This document shows positions 54,175 to 63,170 of a stretch of 64,000 nucleotides of DNA, piece after piece (positions within the stretch are counted from its first letter, which is position 1; each line of letters opens with the position of its first letter). The stretch lies in assembly GCA_023954375.1 (NCBI GenBank), contig JAMLIC010000035.1:31075-95074 (forward strand), written 5' to 3'. A program made the position numbers and the translations under genes. The notes beneath the pieces are model-generated. The model had not been told where the DNA came from. It searched no databases and was given only the letters and a program-made list of their open reading frames with translations. This DNA is from Planctomycetota bacterium. Lineage in GTDB: Bacteria; Planctomycetota; J058.

Positions 54175-54986
54175 GCGATCGCCTCGGCAGAGCGCTTGAT
54201 GGCCTCGGCCATGACCGACGCGTCGACGAGCTTGCTCCGGCCATCGCAGGCCACGTCGAGGGCCGCGGCGGCGAGGACGTCGAGCTTCCGCATGACGCCG
54301 CCCGTCGCTTCGGCCGCGAGCAGGACGGCGTCCTCGGCGAAGACGTCCTCGGCGCAGCCCGCCGCGCGCAGCCGGTGCCGCAGGTACTCGGTCACCTGCG
54401 CCGCCGCGAGCGGGGCGAGGTGGATCCGCACCGGGAGGCGCGCGCCGAGCGACGAGAGCGCGTTGCGCGACAGCCGGTCGCGCAGGGCCGGGAGGCCGAG
54501 GAGCAGGAGGGAGAGGAGCGGCTTCGAGTCGCGGTGGTAGTTGAGGAGGATGTGCAGGTGGCCGAGCACGTCGAGCGGGAGCAGGTGCGCCTCGTCGATC
54601 ACCAGGACGGGGCGGGTCTTCTGCTGAGCGACGTCCTCGATCTGCGTGGTGATCTTGTGGAAGAGGGCCGACGGCGTGGCCTTGGGCTCGAGGCCCAGGG
54701 CCTGGCCGAGCTGCCGGTAGAAGTCGCGCAGGTTCACCGTGGAGTTGTGGATGTAGGTGAGCCGGCACGAGCCGGTCGGCAGGTGCGCCTCGAGCGCGCG
54801 GAAGACGAAGGTCTTGCCGGTGCCGGACTCGCCCGTGAGGGCGCCCGAGGACCGCCCCTCGACCATCGCCTTGAGGAGATCGACGGCGTGCTCGGTCTGC
54901 GGGTGGACGTAGAGCTCGTCGGTGGGGACGTCCTTGGTGAAGGGCGCCTTGGTGAGCCCGTAGCGGCTGCGCAGCTTCTTGCTCAC
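54171..54986 (-). CDS. ExeA/TniB-like AAA+ ATPase of the transposon
   Basis: 271 residues from a GTG overlapping the transposase stop (GTGA). Starts with the ExeA-type lead YGLTKAPFTKDVPTDELY; Walker A GESGTGKT (52-59), Walker B VLVIDEAH (127-134), sensor-like LLGLPALRDRL. A C-terminal region of small helices follows. Relatives TniB, TnsC and IstB activate the cognate DDE transposase and select target DNA. Overlap with the transposase gene supports the same role. Confidence 0.85.
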   Translation of the reverse strand: MSKKLRSRYGLTKAPFTKDVPTDELYVHPQTEHAVDLLKAMVEGRSSGALTGESGTGKTFVFRALEAHLPTGSCRLTYIHNSTVNLRDFYRQLGQALGLEPKATPSALFHKITTQIEDVAQQKTRPVLVIDEAHLLPLDVLGHLHILLNYHRDSKPLLSLLLLGLPALRDRLSRNALSSLGARLPVRIHLAPLAAAQVTEYLRHRLRAAGCAEDVFAEDAVLLAAEATGGVMRKLDVLAAAALDVACDGRSKLVDASVMAEAIKRSAEAIA

Positions 54987-56332
54987 GCGCCCTCCTTGTC
55001 CGCGCCCGGCCGGCGGGTCATGCGGCGCAGGACGGCCTCGACCGCGTTGAGCCCGGTCTTCTTCTTCGCCTCGCGCGGGCGGGCCGGATCCTTGACCGCG
55101 CGGATCCTCGCGCGGGTCGCGTTCCCCTCCGCGTCGACCTCGCGCAGGGGCACGCGGACGCCCTTGTCGTCGACCCACAGGCGCTCGGGGTGCAGCAGGC
55201 TGTGGCCGATCGTGACCGTGTCGCCGCGCAGGTGGCTGGGGACCTCGTAGGCGCAGCCGAGCACCTGCACGGTCGAGTCGTTCCTGGCCCGGCGGGTGAA
55301 GGTGGCCGTGAAGGCCTTGTCGAAGAGCGCCGGGTCGTCGATCCAGCGGACGTGCTCGGCGTCCTGCTCCCACACCTCGAGCGGGGTGCGGCCGTCGAGC
55401 GCGCTGTGCGGCCGACGGTTGTACTCACCCTCGACCCAGGCCGAGAGACGGGTGTTGAGGTCGTCGAGGGTCGTGACGACGGCCGGGTCGAGGCGGTCGA
55501 GGACGTGCAGGCGCAGCGTGCGCCAGAAGCGCTCGATCTTCCCCTTGGCCGGCCCGTCGTAAGGCCGGGCCAGGATCATGCGCGAGCCGAGCTGCGCGCA
55601 GGCGAGCTCGGTGTCGGCGCCAGCGAAGCTCTGGTGCTGGTCGCCGAAGATCCCGCCTGGCACGCCGCGGCGCTGCACGCCGCCGGAGAGGACGACGAGG
55701 AAGGCGGCTTGCGTCTCGTGGAAGTCCGCCCGCAGGTAGGGGACGAGGCGGCTCCGGTCGTCGAGCAGGGCGAAGATCTTCACGCGCACCGGACGGCCGG
55801 CGGCCGGATCGAAGAGCGCCGGGCCGTGGAGCGCGTCGCACTGCCAGAGCGCGTTGGCGCGCTCGGCCTGCCAGCGGTGGCGCGCCGGCCGCTCGAGCTC
55901 GAGGGCCGGCCCCGAGAGGCCTGCGCGCGCGAGCAGGCGCTGGATCGTCGACACCGACACCTGCCCGCGGCGCAGGCGGCCCGCGAGCTCGAGCTCGCGC
56001 CGGATCAGCGGCGCCGAGCGGCCGGGGTCCTCGCGCTTCATGTCCAGGACCAGCGAGACCAGCTCGGGCGACAGCGCGCGCGCCACGCCCGCGTCGGCGC
56101 GCGGCTGCGGCACGAGCCCGTCGAGTCCGCCACGGCGGTAGCGGCAGAGCCACTCCTCGAGCGTCTTGGCGGCGACCCGTCGCGGCAGGCCATGCGGGTC
56201 GGTCCACGTCTGCTTGGCGAGCTCTCGCAGGAGCCGCTTGCGCTCCCCGCGGCGCAGCTCGGTCGTGATCAGCGGTCCGAGGACCGCATAGCGAAACAGG
56301 GCTTCCTTGGTGCGTCCGTCTTGCTCCGTCAT
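54983..56332 (-). CDS. DDE transposase/integrase (rve fold) of the transposon
   Basis: 449 residues from ATG 56332; the longer frame upstream is not supported. N-terminal HTH domains (AAKTLEEWLCRYRRGGLDGL, SVSTIQRLLARAGLSG) precede the catalytic core: Asp166 (LWQCDALHG), Asp231 (IFGDQHQSF) and Glu267 (KGKIERFW), a DD(35)E spacing. Usual DNG near the second Asp is DQH here. A C-terminal beta-barrel-like segment (STVQVLGCAYEVPSHLRGD, VTIGHSLL) resembles Mu-type C-terminal domains. Related to TniA/TnsB/IS481-like transposases. Confidence 0.88.
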   Translation of the reverse strand: MTEQDGRTKEALFRYAVLGPLITTELRRGERKRLLRELAKQTWTDPHGLPRRVAAKTLEEWLCRYRRGGLDGLVPQPRADAGVARALSPELVSLVLDMKREDPGRSAPLIRRELELAGRLRRGQVSVSTIQRLLARAGLSGPALELERPARHRWQAERANALWQCDALHGPALFDPAAGRPVRVKIFALLDDRSRLVPYLRADFHETQAAFLVVLSGGVQRRGVPGGIFGDQHQSFAGADTELACAQLGSRMILARPYDGPAKGKIERFWRTLRLHVLDRLDPAVVTTLDDLNTRLSAWVEGEYNRRPHSALDGRTPLEVWEQDAEHVRWIDDPALFDKAFTATFTRRARNDSTVQVLGCAYEVPSHLRGDTVTIGHSLLHPERLWVDDKGVRVPLREVDAEGNATRARIRAVKDPARPREAKKKTGLNAVEAVLRRMTRRPGADKEGA

Positions 56333-56421
56333 GTCGGCCGCCTCCTTGGTGCGGCGACGGACTTGGAGCAGAGTCGACGGCGCGGGTCTCCAGACGCCCT
56401 CTGTGGGGGCCGCAGGTCGGC

Positions 56422-57045
56422 CTAGGACCGGCCCTCGCGGGGATCGGCGACTGGCCGAGAGTGCGCGAGCAGCGGGGCTGCGCGCGCACCGACACCGCGA
56501 TGCGCCCGCTCGCCGAGCTGACCGAGGAGTCGCGAGAGGCGACCTCGTGCCTCCTCGCGGTCCGAGCACAGCCCGCGCGCTCCGAGCCCGCGCGCGAGCC
56601 AGCCCCAGAGCGGCGCGAGCAGCTCGCGCCGCCAACGGTGCACGCTTCGCCAGCCCGGCGTGCTCGTCTCCACTCCGAGCTCGCGGCGCACTTCGTCGAT
56701 CGGCAGGCCGAGCGCGAAGACGAGCACGAGCGCCTCCAGGATCACCCAGGCCCCGTACCACCGGCCGGGGTAGAGCAGGTCGGGCAGCACGCTCGTCGTC
56801 GAGCAGCACTCGCAGCACAGGTATCGCCGGACCGGGATCACCGTCTGCCCGCCTGGCGAGTCCACGCCAAGCACCTGCCGCTCGTAAGTCCCATGGCCGA
56901 CGATCGCGAGCCTCTGGCTGCCGGCGTCCCTCGCCAGACGGCCGCAGTTCGGGCACGAGAGCGGCCGCAGCGCCTCTACGGAGGGGAGTCGACGCCGGAG
57001 GTCAAGGAGTCCATCGACTGCGACCGATAGAGCCAGTAGGATCAC
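56422..57045 (-). CDS. Zinc-ribbon protein of the transposon (DUF6431-like)
   Basis: 207 residues from GTG 57045, chosen because GAGGTG precedes it. A CPNCGRLARDAGSQ and YLCCECCSTTSVLPD pair give a Cys4 zinc-ribbon-like site, then a hydrophobic-looking segment (WVILEALVLVFALGLPIDEV) and an HTH-like VRRELGVETSTPGWRSVHRWRREL. DUF6431-type proteins of this layout accompany transposase genes in several bacteria; this naming is from memory. Probably a DNA-binding accessory or target factor. Confidence 0.65.
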   Translation of the reverse strand: MILLALSVAVDGLLDLRRRLPSVEALRPLSCPNCGRLARDAGSQRLAIVGHGTYERQVLGVDSPGGQTVIPVRRYLCCECCSTTSVLPDLLYPGRWYGAWVILEALVLVFALGLPIDEVRRELGVETSTPGWRSVHRWRRELLAPLWGWLARGLGARGLCSDREEARGRLSRLLGQLGERAHRGVGARAAPLLAHSRPVADPREGRS

Positions 57046-57062
57046 ACCGCACCTCAAGTGCA

Positions 57063-57103
57063 GGGCGGTGAAGCCGGTCGGCCAGACTGGGGCTTCACCG
57101 CCC
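57063..57103. repeat. Hairpin inside the right transposon end
   Basis: GGGCGGTGAAGCC (57063-57075) pairs with GGCTTCACCGCCC (57091-57103), with a 15-base loop. It sits upstream of the zinc-ribbon gene and just inside the right inverted repeat. It could attenuate expression of the transposon genes or insulate the element. Confidence 0.75.
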
Positions 57104-57110
57104 GATCCTT

Positions 57111-57122
57111 TTCCGGATCGGC
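57111..57122 (-). repeat. Right terminal inverted repeat of the transposon
   Basis: TTCCGGATCGGC, reverse complement of 53066-53077. The Rhs-type open frame starts immediately beyond it. Confidence 0.65.
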
Positions 57123-57240
57123 TCGGCGACACCTCCGTCGACAGTCCGCCTCTCGAGCGCGCTGGTGCCGGCCGTCCGCTCAGCTCGGGACGACGACTAC
57201 CCGGCCGCGGATGCTCGGGGAGCCCTCTGGCTCCCTGGCC

Positions 57241-60200
57241 ATGTGGGCGGCGTTACACCCGCCGATCGCCGCATACCACCACGGCGGGCTGTACCTCTCG
57301 CCCGACCCGTTCGGCCGCTCGCGCATGCTGGGGCTCACCCGCTTCCTGTACGTCGACGGCGACGACCACGTGGCGGTCGTGCGCGGCGACGGGCGGCGCA
57401 ACACCTACCGCTGGACGGGGAGCGCCTACGAGCCGGCGGCCGGCCTGCAGAGCACGCTCGAGCTCGACGCCGGGGTCTTCGTCGAGACGACGCCCGGCGG
57501 CAAGAAGTTCCACTACGACGAGGCCAGCGGGCGGCTGGAGCTGGTGCTCGATCGGCTCGACAACCCGGTCTACTACACCTACGACGGCTCCTCTCGCCTC
57601 CAGCGGATCGAGGGGCTCTCGGGCGCGCAAGGCCTCGTGCCCTACCTGACCTACGACGGCGACGGCCTGCTCGAGCGCCTCGTGCTCGAGGACCCGCTCG
57701 AGCCCCAGAACAACCGGGTCAGCTACTTCCACTACGACTCCCGCAACCTGACGAGCGTCGTCGGCCCCGAGCTGTGCGTCACCTACTTCGAGTACGGCGC
57801 GGGCAGCGGGGCGCTCCTCACGGCGGTGACCGACCCCGAGAACTACTCGTGGCGGGCGGGCTACGACGGCGACGGCCGCGTGGACCGGATCGCCGACGCC
57901 CTCACGCCCCCGCGCACGGCCTACTTCGACCACGACCCGACGACGGCGGAGACGACCCTCGTCGATCGGGCCGGGAAGGTGACCTACTTCCAGTACGGCG
58001 CGTGGGGCAGCCCCGAGCGCGTGTGGAATCCGGGGACGCCGGCCGACTACCACGAGTACGACGATCCGGACGGCAACCTGACCCGCTCCGAGAACCGTCT
58101 GACCCGGGCCTGGACGTACGAGTACGACGCGCGCGGCAACCGGCAGGAGGTGACCGACCCGCACGCCGGCCGCAGCTACTTCGCCCACGACGCTCAGGAC
58201 CTGCTGCGCTTCTATGTCGACCCGCTCGATCGGGTCACCTACCTCGACTACGACGCCGACCGCAACCGCACCAAGTGGATCGACCCTGTCGGCAACACGG
58301 CCTACTACGACTACGAGCCGAACGGGCTCCTGCGCGCGAAGGTCGACCGGCGCGAGGCCAACACCTACTTCGCCTGGGACGACCACGGGAACCTGGAGCG
58401 CGTCACGGACCCGCTCGGCCACGAGACCGAGCTCGAGCACAACTCCGCCGGCGAGCGCACCGCCGTCGTCGACCCGCTCGGGCGCGTCAGCTACTTCGAC
58501 TACGACCTGCGCGGCCGGCTGACGAAGCGCGTCGATCCCACCGGCGCGGAGACGAGCTTCGCCTACGACGCCCGCTGCAACCTCGTCGCGGAGACCGACG
58601 CCCGGTCCAACACGACCGAGCACTTCTACGACGGCAACAGCAACCGTAAGCGCACGGAGGACGCGCTCGGGCGCTCAACCTACTTCGACTACGACCCCGA
58701 GGAGCGCCTGGAGCGGCAGGAGGACGCCCTCGAGCGGGTGACCACGTGGGGCTACGACGCCCTGGGCCGTCGCGAGCGGCAGACCGACGCCCTGGGCCGC
58801 TCGACCTACTTCTTCCACGACGCGGCGCATCAGCTCGAGCGGCAGGAGAACGCTCGCGGCTTCAACACCTACTTCCGCTACGACTTCGTGGGCCGGCTCC
58901 GTGAGCAGGAGGACGCGCTCGGCAACGAGGTCTACTTCGGGTTCGACCTGGCCGGGCAGCGGCGCTTCACCAAGGACCCACGAGGGAAGTTCACCTACTT
59001 CGACTACGACGACCGGGGGTGGCTCGAGCGCACGCAGAACGCGATCGGCGCGGTCACGGAGTCGGTCTACGACGAGGAGGGGAACCGGCTCGAGAGCCGC
59101 GGGCCGTTGCCGGAGAACGTGACCTACTTCACCTACGACCTCGCGGGCCGCCTGACCCACACCGAGGACGCGCACCACGAGATCACCGAGACCGGGTACG
59201 ACGAGGCCGGGCAGGTGCGTTTCCGCAAGGACGAGCTCGGCGCGGTCACCTACTCCACGTACGACCTCGCCGGCCGCCAGGAGTCCACGCTCGATCCGGC
59301 GGGGCTGTTCACGTACCACGCCTACGACGCGGTCGGCAACCTGCTCTTCACGAACGTGGACCAGGGGTATGGCCGCCAGCCCTGGGGCTCGAGCCCGTAC
59401 GGCGGACAGCGGGCGACGACGTACCACACGTACGACGAGCTGAACCGGCGCCTCACCACCGAGGACCCCTACGGCGCCGTGACCGAGAACGTCTACGACG
59501 AGGTGGGCAACCTGCTCGAGACGACCGACGCCCGCGGCGTGACCACGACCTTCGAGTACGACGCCCTGAACCGCCGCTTCCGCACGATCGACGGCGTGCA
59601 CCACGCGGCCACCTACATGGACTTCGACGAGGTCGGCAACGTCGTCCTGCAGCGCGACCAGAAGAACGTCGAGACGACCATGGAGTACGACGAGGTCGAC
59701 CGGCTCGAGCTCACGAAGGACCCAGCGGGGGCGCTCACCTACCACTTCTACGACGAGGCGGGGAACCGCACGAGGACGCGGGTCGTCTTGGGCCTGGGCG
59801 GCGAGGAGCGCTGGACCTACTTCGACCATGACGACGTGAACCGCGTCTACCGCCAGACCGCGGCGGACGGCGGCGTGACCTACTTCGAGCTGGACGAGGC
59901 GGGCAACCAGCGGATCGTGATCGATCCCGAGAACCGGCCCACCTACTTCGAGTACGACGCGCTCAACCGGCAGACCGAGCGGTCGAACTTCTTCGACGAC
60001 ACCTGGGTGACGGACTACGACGCCCGGTCGAGTGTGCTCCGGCAGATCGACCCCGAGGGCCGGACCGCCTACATGAACTACGACCCGGCGCGGCGCCTTG
60101 TCAGCCAGGGCAACGCCCTGGGCGAGTACAGCTACTTCTCCTACGACGCGCGTGGGAGCCGAGTGCGCGTCACGAACCCGCGCGGCTTCTCCACCTACTT

Positions 60201-63168
60201 CCGCTACGACCTGCTCGGGCGCCAGACGCACCGGATCGACGCGCTGGGCGGCGTGACCTACATGGGCTACGACGAGGTCGGCAACCGCGTGCTCCAACAG
60301 GGGCCGGAGGAGAGCAACTTCGTCGGGCTGTTCTTCATGGACGCGGTGAACAGCCGGATCGACCGCGTGAAGCTCGACGGCACGGGCCTGACGACGGTCG
60401 TCCCGAGCCCGGGGCTGACGAACCACCTGGCGCTCGACCTGATCACCCCAGGCGGCAAGCTCTACTGGATCGGCGTGCAGCACGCGGAGCGCAGCGACCT
60501 GGACGGGAGCAACCAGGAGGCGATCCTCGGCAGCTCCGACGTCGACACACCGGGCGCTCTCGTCGCCGACCCCGGTCGCGGCCGGATCTATTACACCACC
60601 TACACCTCTCCGGACGGAGAGATCCGGAGCGCTGCGCTGACGGGAGCGGACCGGCAGACGGTACTGGCGGTCGGCGACGAGCCCGTCCTGGGCCTGGCGC
60701 TGGACCCGGTCGCGGGCAAGCTCTACTACACGCGCTACAACGCCGGCGATCTTCGCCGGGTGAACGTGGACGGGACCGGCGACGAGCAGCTCGTCGCCAG
60801 CCTCTCGGGCGCCTGGGGCGTCGCCGTCGACCTGTTCGCACGGAAGGTGTACTGGTCGGAGGCGAGCGCCGGCACTATCCGCCGGGCGAACCTCGACGGT
60901 AGTGGCGCGGAGACGGTCGTGAACGGCCTGACGTCTCCCAGCACGCTGGGCGTGGACTCGGTGCGGCGGCGCCTCTACTGGGCGGAGGACGACGAGGTCA
61001 GGAGCTCGGACCTCGCCGGGGCGGATCAGCAGATGGTCTTGGGCCAGTTTGCGAACTTCGCCCTCGCGCTGCCCCAGCGAGTGACGCTGTTCAGCTACGA
61101 CGGCCTGAACCGGCTCTCGACGGTCACGGACGCCCTCGGTAGCCTGACCTACATGGGGTACGACGCGCGGTCGTCCATGGTCCTGCGGGTGGACGCCGAC
61201 GGGCGGGTCACCTACATGGACTACGACGACGCCCGGCGGCTGGAGCGGACGTGGTTCGAGAACCCGGTCGCGGGCGAGACGGCCGACGCGCCGATCTACT
61301 ACGCCTACGATCAGGTCGGGAACCTGCTGGAGAGCGACGACACGGCGGCGGGGCTGGGGGTGTCGGAGTTCGAGTACGACGCCATGGACCGGCTCGTCGA
61401 GAAGACGACCGTGGCCGGGGTGGTGGCCTATGAGTACGATCTCAGCGGCATGAAGACCCGGGTCACGGACCCCAACTCGGAGGCCACGACGCACGCCTAC
61501 GACGAGGCGGGGCGACTGATCCGGGCGACGGTCCTTGACACCCCGAACCGCGAGAACGACTTCCACCACGACCGCTCGGGGCTGATCGAGCGGAAGGTGC
61601 TCGCGGGCAACAAGGTCGTCTCCTACTACGCCTACGACGTGGCGGGCCGGCTGAGCAGCCTGGTGAACCGAGACGACGCGGCGGCGGTGATCTCGTCGTT
61701 CGTCTACCAGCGGAACCCGAACGGCGCGGTCACGCAGGTCGAGCACGAGGACGGCGAGTTCACCTACTACGCGTACGACGCGCTGGACCGGCTCGTCGAG
61801 GAGCGGCGCGTCCAGAACCCGACCGTGTATGGGTTCGCCTACCAGTACGACGCGGCCTCGAACCGAGTCCAGAAGGTCGATCTCGTCGAGGACGAGACGA
61901 CGAACTACACGGTCGACGCGCGGAACCTGATCCAGAGCGAGGTCACCGGCGCGGACGAGATCGCCTACGAGTACGACCAGGCGCAGCGCATGAAGCGCCG
62001 GGACTCGGCGGAGGAGGCGACCGTCTTCACCCACAACCAGCGCGACCTGCCCACGAAGGTGGAGTTCGAGGTCGAGAGCGGGACGCCCGACCCGAACCAG
62101 GAGTTCCACTACACGGGCACAGGCGAGCGGGCGGTGATGGTCAGCAGTTCGTTCGGGCCTACGTTGCTGGCCTATGACGGGACGCGCCTGCTCCTGGAGA
62201 AGTTCGCGGGCGGGGGTACGTTCGGGAGTTACCGCTGGGCGGGCGGCGTGCCGATCGAGACCTACGACGGCGAGTTCTCGGCCATGGGCACGCCGGTGCT
62301 CGACGAGCGCGGCTCGGTCGAGAGGCAGGTGGGGCTCACCGGGCGGGTGATCTATGACCGGTTCGGTGTGGAGTGGGCGAACAGCCTTGTCGGGACCACG
62401 CGGACGAGGTTCAACAGCTATGTTCTCCTAAGCCTGAGGACTCACCGGCAGCCGCTTCTGATTGGAAGCACATTCTGCTACTTGCCCATTGCCGACCTCC
62501 TGACGACGCGGGCGACGTCCTTGGTCCCCGTGCCTACCGGAGATCAAATCGTCGCGCCGCCACCGTCGGAAGTGAATGAGACGTCGTTGATTGTGGATGT
62601 TCTGGACGAACCGCACAATCCCCACGTCCTCCTTGCCGACGCCGGGGATCCAAGAGACTTGGCAGCAGCAACTGAGTGCGGTGCTTGCAAGTGGACGGTG
62701 AACGAGCTCGGGCCTTGGCAGAGTTGGGAGGTCGAGACTGCGGGCACTTGGTTTCAAATGGATCCAAAATTTGGTTGGGTCAGCGTCGGAACGGAAAGCC
62801 GTGATGCAGTCGCGGCACGGCTCACTTCTACGGGTCAACCGCGGGACTGGCTTGACGAGCTGGGGATCCGGGCTCCCGGGCTAAATGAAATCAACTATGT
62901 TGCGCGCCAGGTGCGCCAAGTGGCGGACCGCGCACATCCTCCGAGGCGTCTCCGAGAGTGTCCGTCCGGATGCTTCTGCAATACCAAGAAGACAGCGGAG
63001 TCCAGGAGGGTCTTTGAGAGCATTCGGATATCTGCCCACATTCGCGGTCGCACAGGCCAGCAGGCAATCTTCCTTGTGTTTCGGCTCAGAGCGGGGTACT
63101 GGAGGGTGTTCTGGCAGGCACCTTGCGAGTTGCAGCCGAACACAAGAACTTGGCCTAGGCCAGTGTAG
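57241..63168 (+). CDS. Rhs/YD-repeat protein with inserted YWTD-type propeller, probably 5'-truncated
   Basis: About 1975 residues from ATG 57241; ATG 57211 is equally possible, and the frame stays open into the transposon end, with no ribosome-binding site at either start. No signal peptide or the usual N-terminal Rhs plug is seen, so the 5' part was probably lost when the transposon inserted. From residue 60 on there are dozens of YD repeats (TYFDYDxxGRLxRxxDPLG type). Residues about 1029-1278 (60325-61074) are a different domain: six GKLYW/RIYYT/KVYWS/RLYWAED strands with xxLDGSG loops, the YWTD/LDL-receptor class B propeller pattern. YD repeats then resume to about residue 1725 (DRFGVEWANSL). 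The last 250 residues are less GC-rich and resemble a variable C-terminal tip, with Cys-rich ECGACKW and CPSGCFCN. The usual core-end DPxGxxxGxxxY motif is missing. Confidence 0.8.
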   Translation: MWAALHPPIAAYHHGGLYLSPDPFGRSRMLGLTRFLYVDGDDHVAVVRGDGRRNTYRWTGSAYEPAAGLQSTLELDAGVFVETTPGGKKFHYDEASGRLELVLDRLDNPVYYTYDGSSRLQRIEGLSGAQGLVPYLTYDGDGLLERLVLEDPLEPQNNRVSYFHYDSRNLTSVVGPELCVTYFEYGAGSGALLTAVTDPENYSWRAGYDGDGRVDRIADALTPPRTAYFDHDPTTAETTLVDRAGKVTYFQYGAWGSPERVWNPGTPADYHEYDDPDGNLTRSENRLTRAWTYEYDARGNRQEVTDPHAGRSYFAHDAQDLLRFYVDPLDRVTYLDYDADRNRTKWIDPVGNTAYYDYEPNGLLRAKVDRREANTYFAWDDHGNLERVTDPLGHETELEHNSAGERTAVVDPLGRVSYFDYDLRGRLTKRVDPTGAETSFAYDARCNLVAETDARSNTTEHFYDGNSNRKRTEDALGRSTYFDYDPEERLERQEDALERVTTWGYDALGRRERQTDALGRSTYFFHDAAHQLERQENARGFNTYFRYDFVGRLREQEDALGNEVYFGFDLAGQRRFTKDPRGKFTYFDYDDRGWLERTQNAIGAVTESVYDEEGNRLESRGPLPENVTYFTYDLAGRLTHTEDAHHEITETGYDEAGQVRFRKDELGAVTYSTYDLAGRQESTLDPAGLFTYHAYDAVGNLLFTNVDQGYGRQPWGSSPYGGQRATTYHTYDELNRRLTTEDPYGAVTENVYDEVGNLLETTDARGVTTTFEYDALNRRFRTIDGVHHAATYMDFDEVGNVVLQRDQKNVETTMEYDEVDRLELTKDPAGALTYHFYDEAGNRTRTRVVLGLGGEERWTYFDHDDVNRVYRQTAADGGVTYFELDEAGNQRIVIDPENRPTYFEYDALNRQTERSNFFDDTWVTDYDARSSVLRQIDPEGRTAYMNYDPARRLVSQGNALGEYSYFSYDARGSRVRVTNPRGFSTYFRYDLLGRQTHRIDALGGVTYMGYDEVGNRVLQQGPEESNFVGLFFMDAVNSRIDRVKLDGTGLTTVVPSPGLTNHLALDLITPGGKLYWIGVQHAERSDLDGSNQEAILGSSDVDTPGALVADPGRGRIYYTTYTSPDGEIRSAALTGADRQTVLAVGDEPVLGLALDPVAGKLYYTRYNAGDLRRVNVDGTGDEQLVASLSGAWGVAVDLFARKVYWSEASAGTIRRANLDGSGAETVVNGLTSPSTLGVDSVRRRLYWAEDDEVRSSDLAGADQQMVLGQFANFALALPQRVTLFSYDGLNRLSTVTDALGSLTYMGYDARSSMVLRVDADGRVTYMDYDDARRLERTWFENPVAGETADAPIYYAYDQVGNLLESDDTAAGLGVSEFEYDAMDRLVEKTTVAGVVAYEYDLSGMKTRVTDPNSEATTHAYDEAGRLIRATVLDTPNRENDFHHDRSGLIERKVLAGNKVVSYYAYDVAGRLSSLVNRDDAAAVISSFVYQRNPNGAVTQVEHEDGEFTYYAYDALDRLVEERRVQNPTVYGFAYQYDAASNRVQKVDLVEDETTNYTVDARNLIQSEVTGADEIAYEYDQAQRMKRRDSAEEATVFTHNQRDLPTKVEFEVESGTPDPNQEFHYTGTGERAVMVSSSFGPTLLAYDGTRLLLEKFAGGGTFGSYRWAGGVPIETYDGEFSAMGTPVLDERGSVERQVGLTGRVIYDRFGVEWANSLVGTTRTRFNSYVLLSLRTHRQPLLIGSTFCYLPIADLLTTRATSLVPVPTGDQIVAPPPSEVNETSLIVDVLDEPHNPHVLLADAGDPRDLAAATECGACKWTVNELGPWQSWEVETAGTWFQMDPKFGWVSVGTESRDAVAARLTSTGQPRDWLDELGIRAPGLNEINYVARQVRQVADRAHPPRRLRECPSGCFCNTKKTAESRRVFESIRISAHIRGRTGQQAIFLVFRLRAGYWRVFWQAPCELQPNTRTWPRPV

Positions 63169-63170
63169 TC

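Larger units (their letters stand above)
53066..57122. mobile_element. Four-gene transposon with DD35E transposase and two AAA+/RecA-type ATPases
   Basis: A 4057-base segment bounded by a 12-bp perfect inverted repeat (GCCGATCCGGAA at 53066 and its reverse complement at 57111). It contains exactly four genes on the minus strand, in the order zinc-ribbon protein, transposase, ExeA/TniB-like ATPase and RepA-like ATPase, with coupled overlaps between the last three. Strong hairpins lie inside each end (53081-53116, 57063-57103). The arrangement recalls Tn7/Tn5053-type modules (transposase plus ATPase), but with a RepA-like protein in place of a TniQ-type target selector. No target duplication was found by eye. 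Confidence 0.7.

Noticed and set aside
53066..57122. Exact target-site duplication of the transposon
   Set aside because: No clear short duplication could be seen outside the 12-bp repeats; the true ends may extend slightly further out.
57058..57240. Rhs start at GTG 57058
   Set aside because: That start lies inside the transposon end and its first 60 codons look non-coding; kept only as an open-frame extension.
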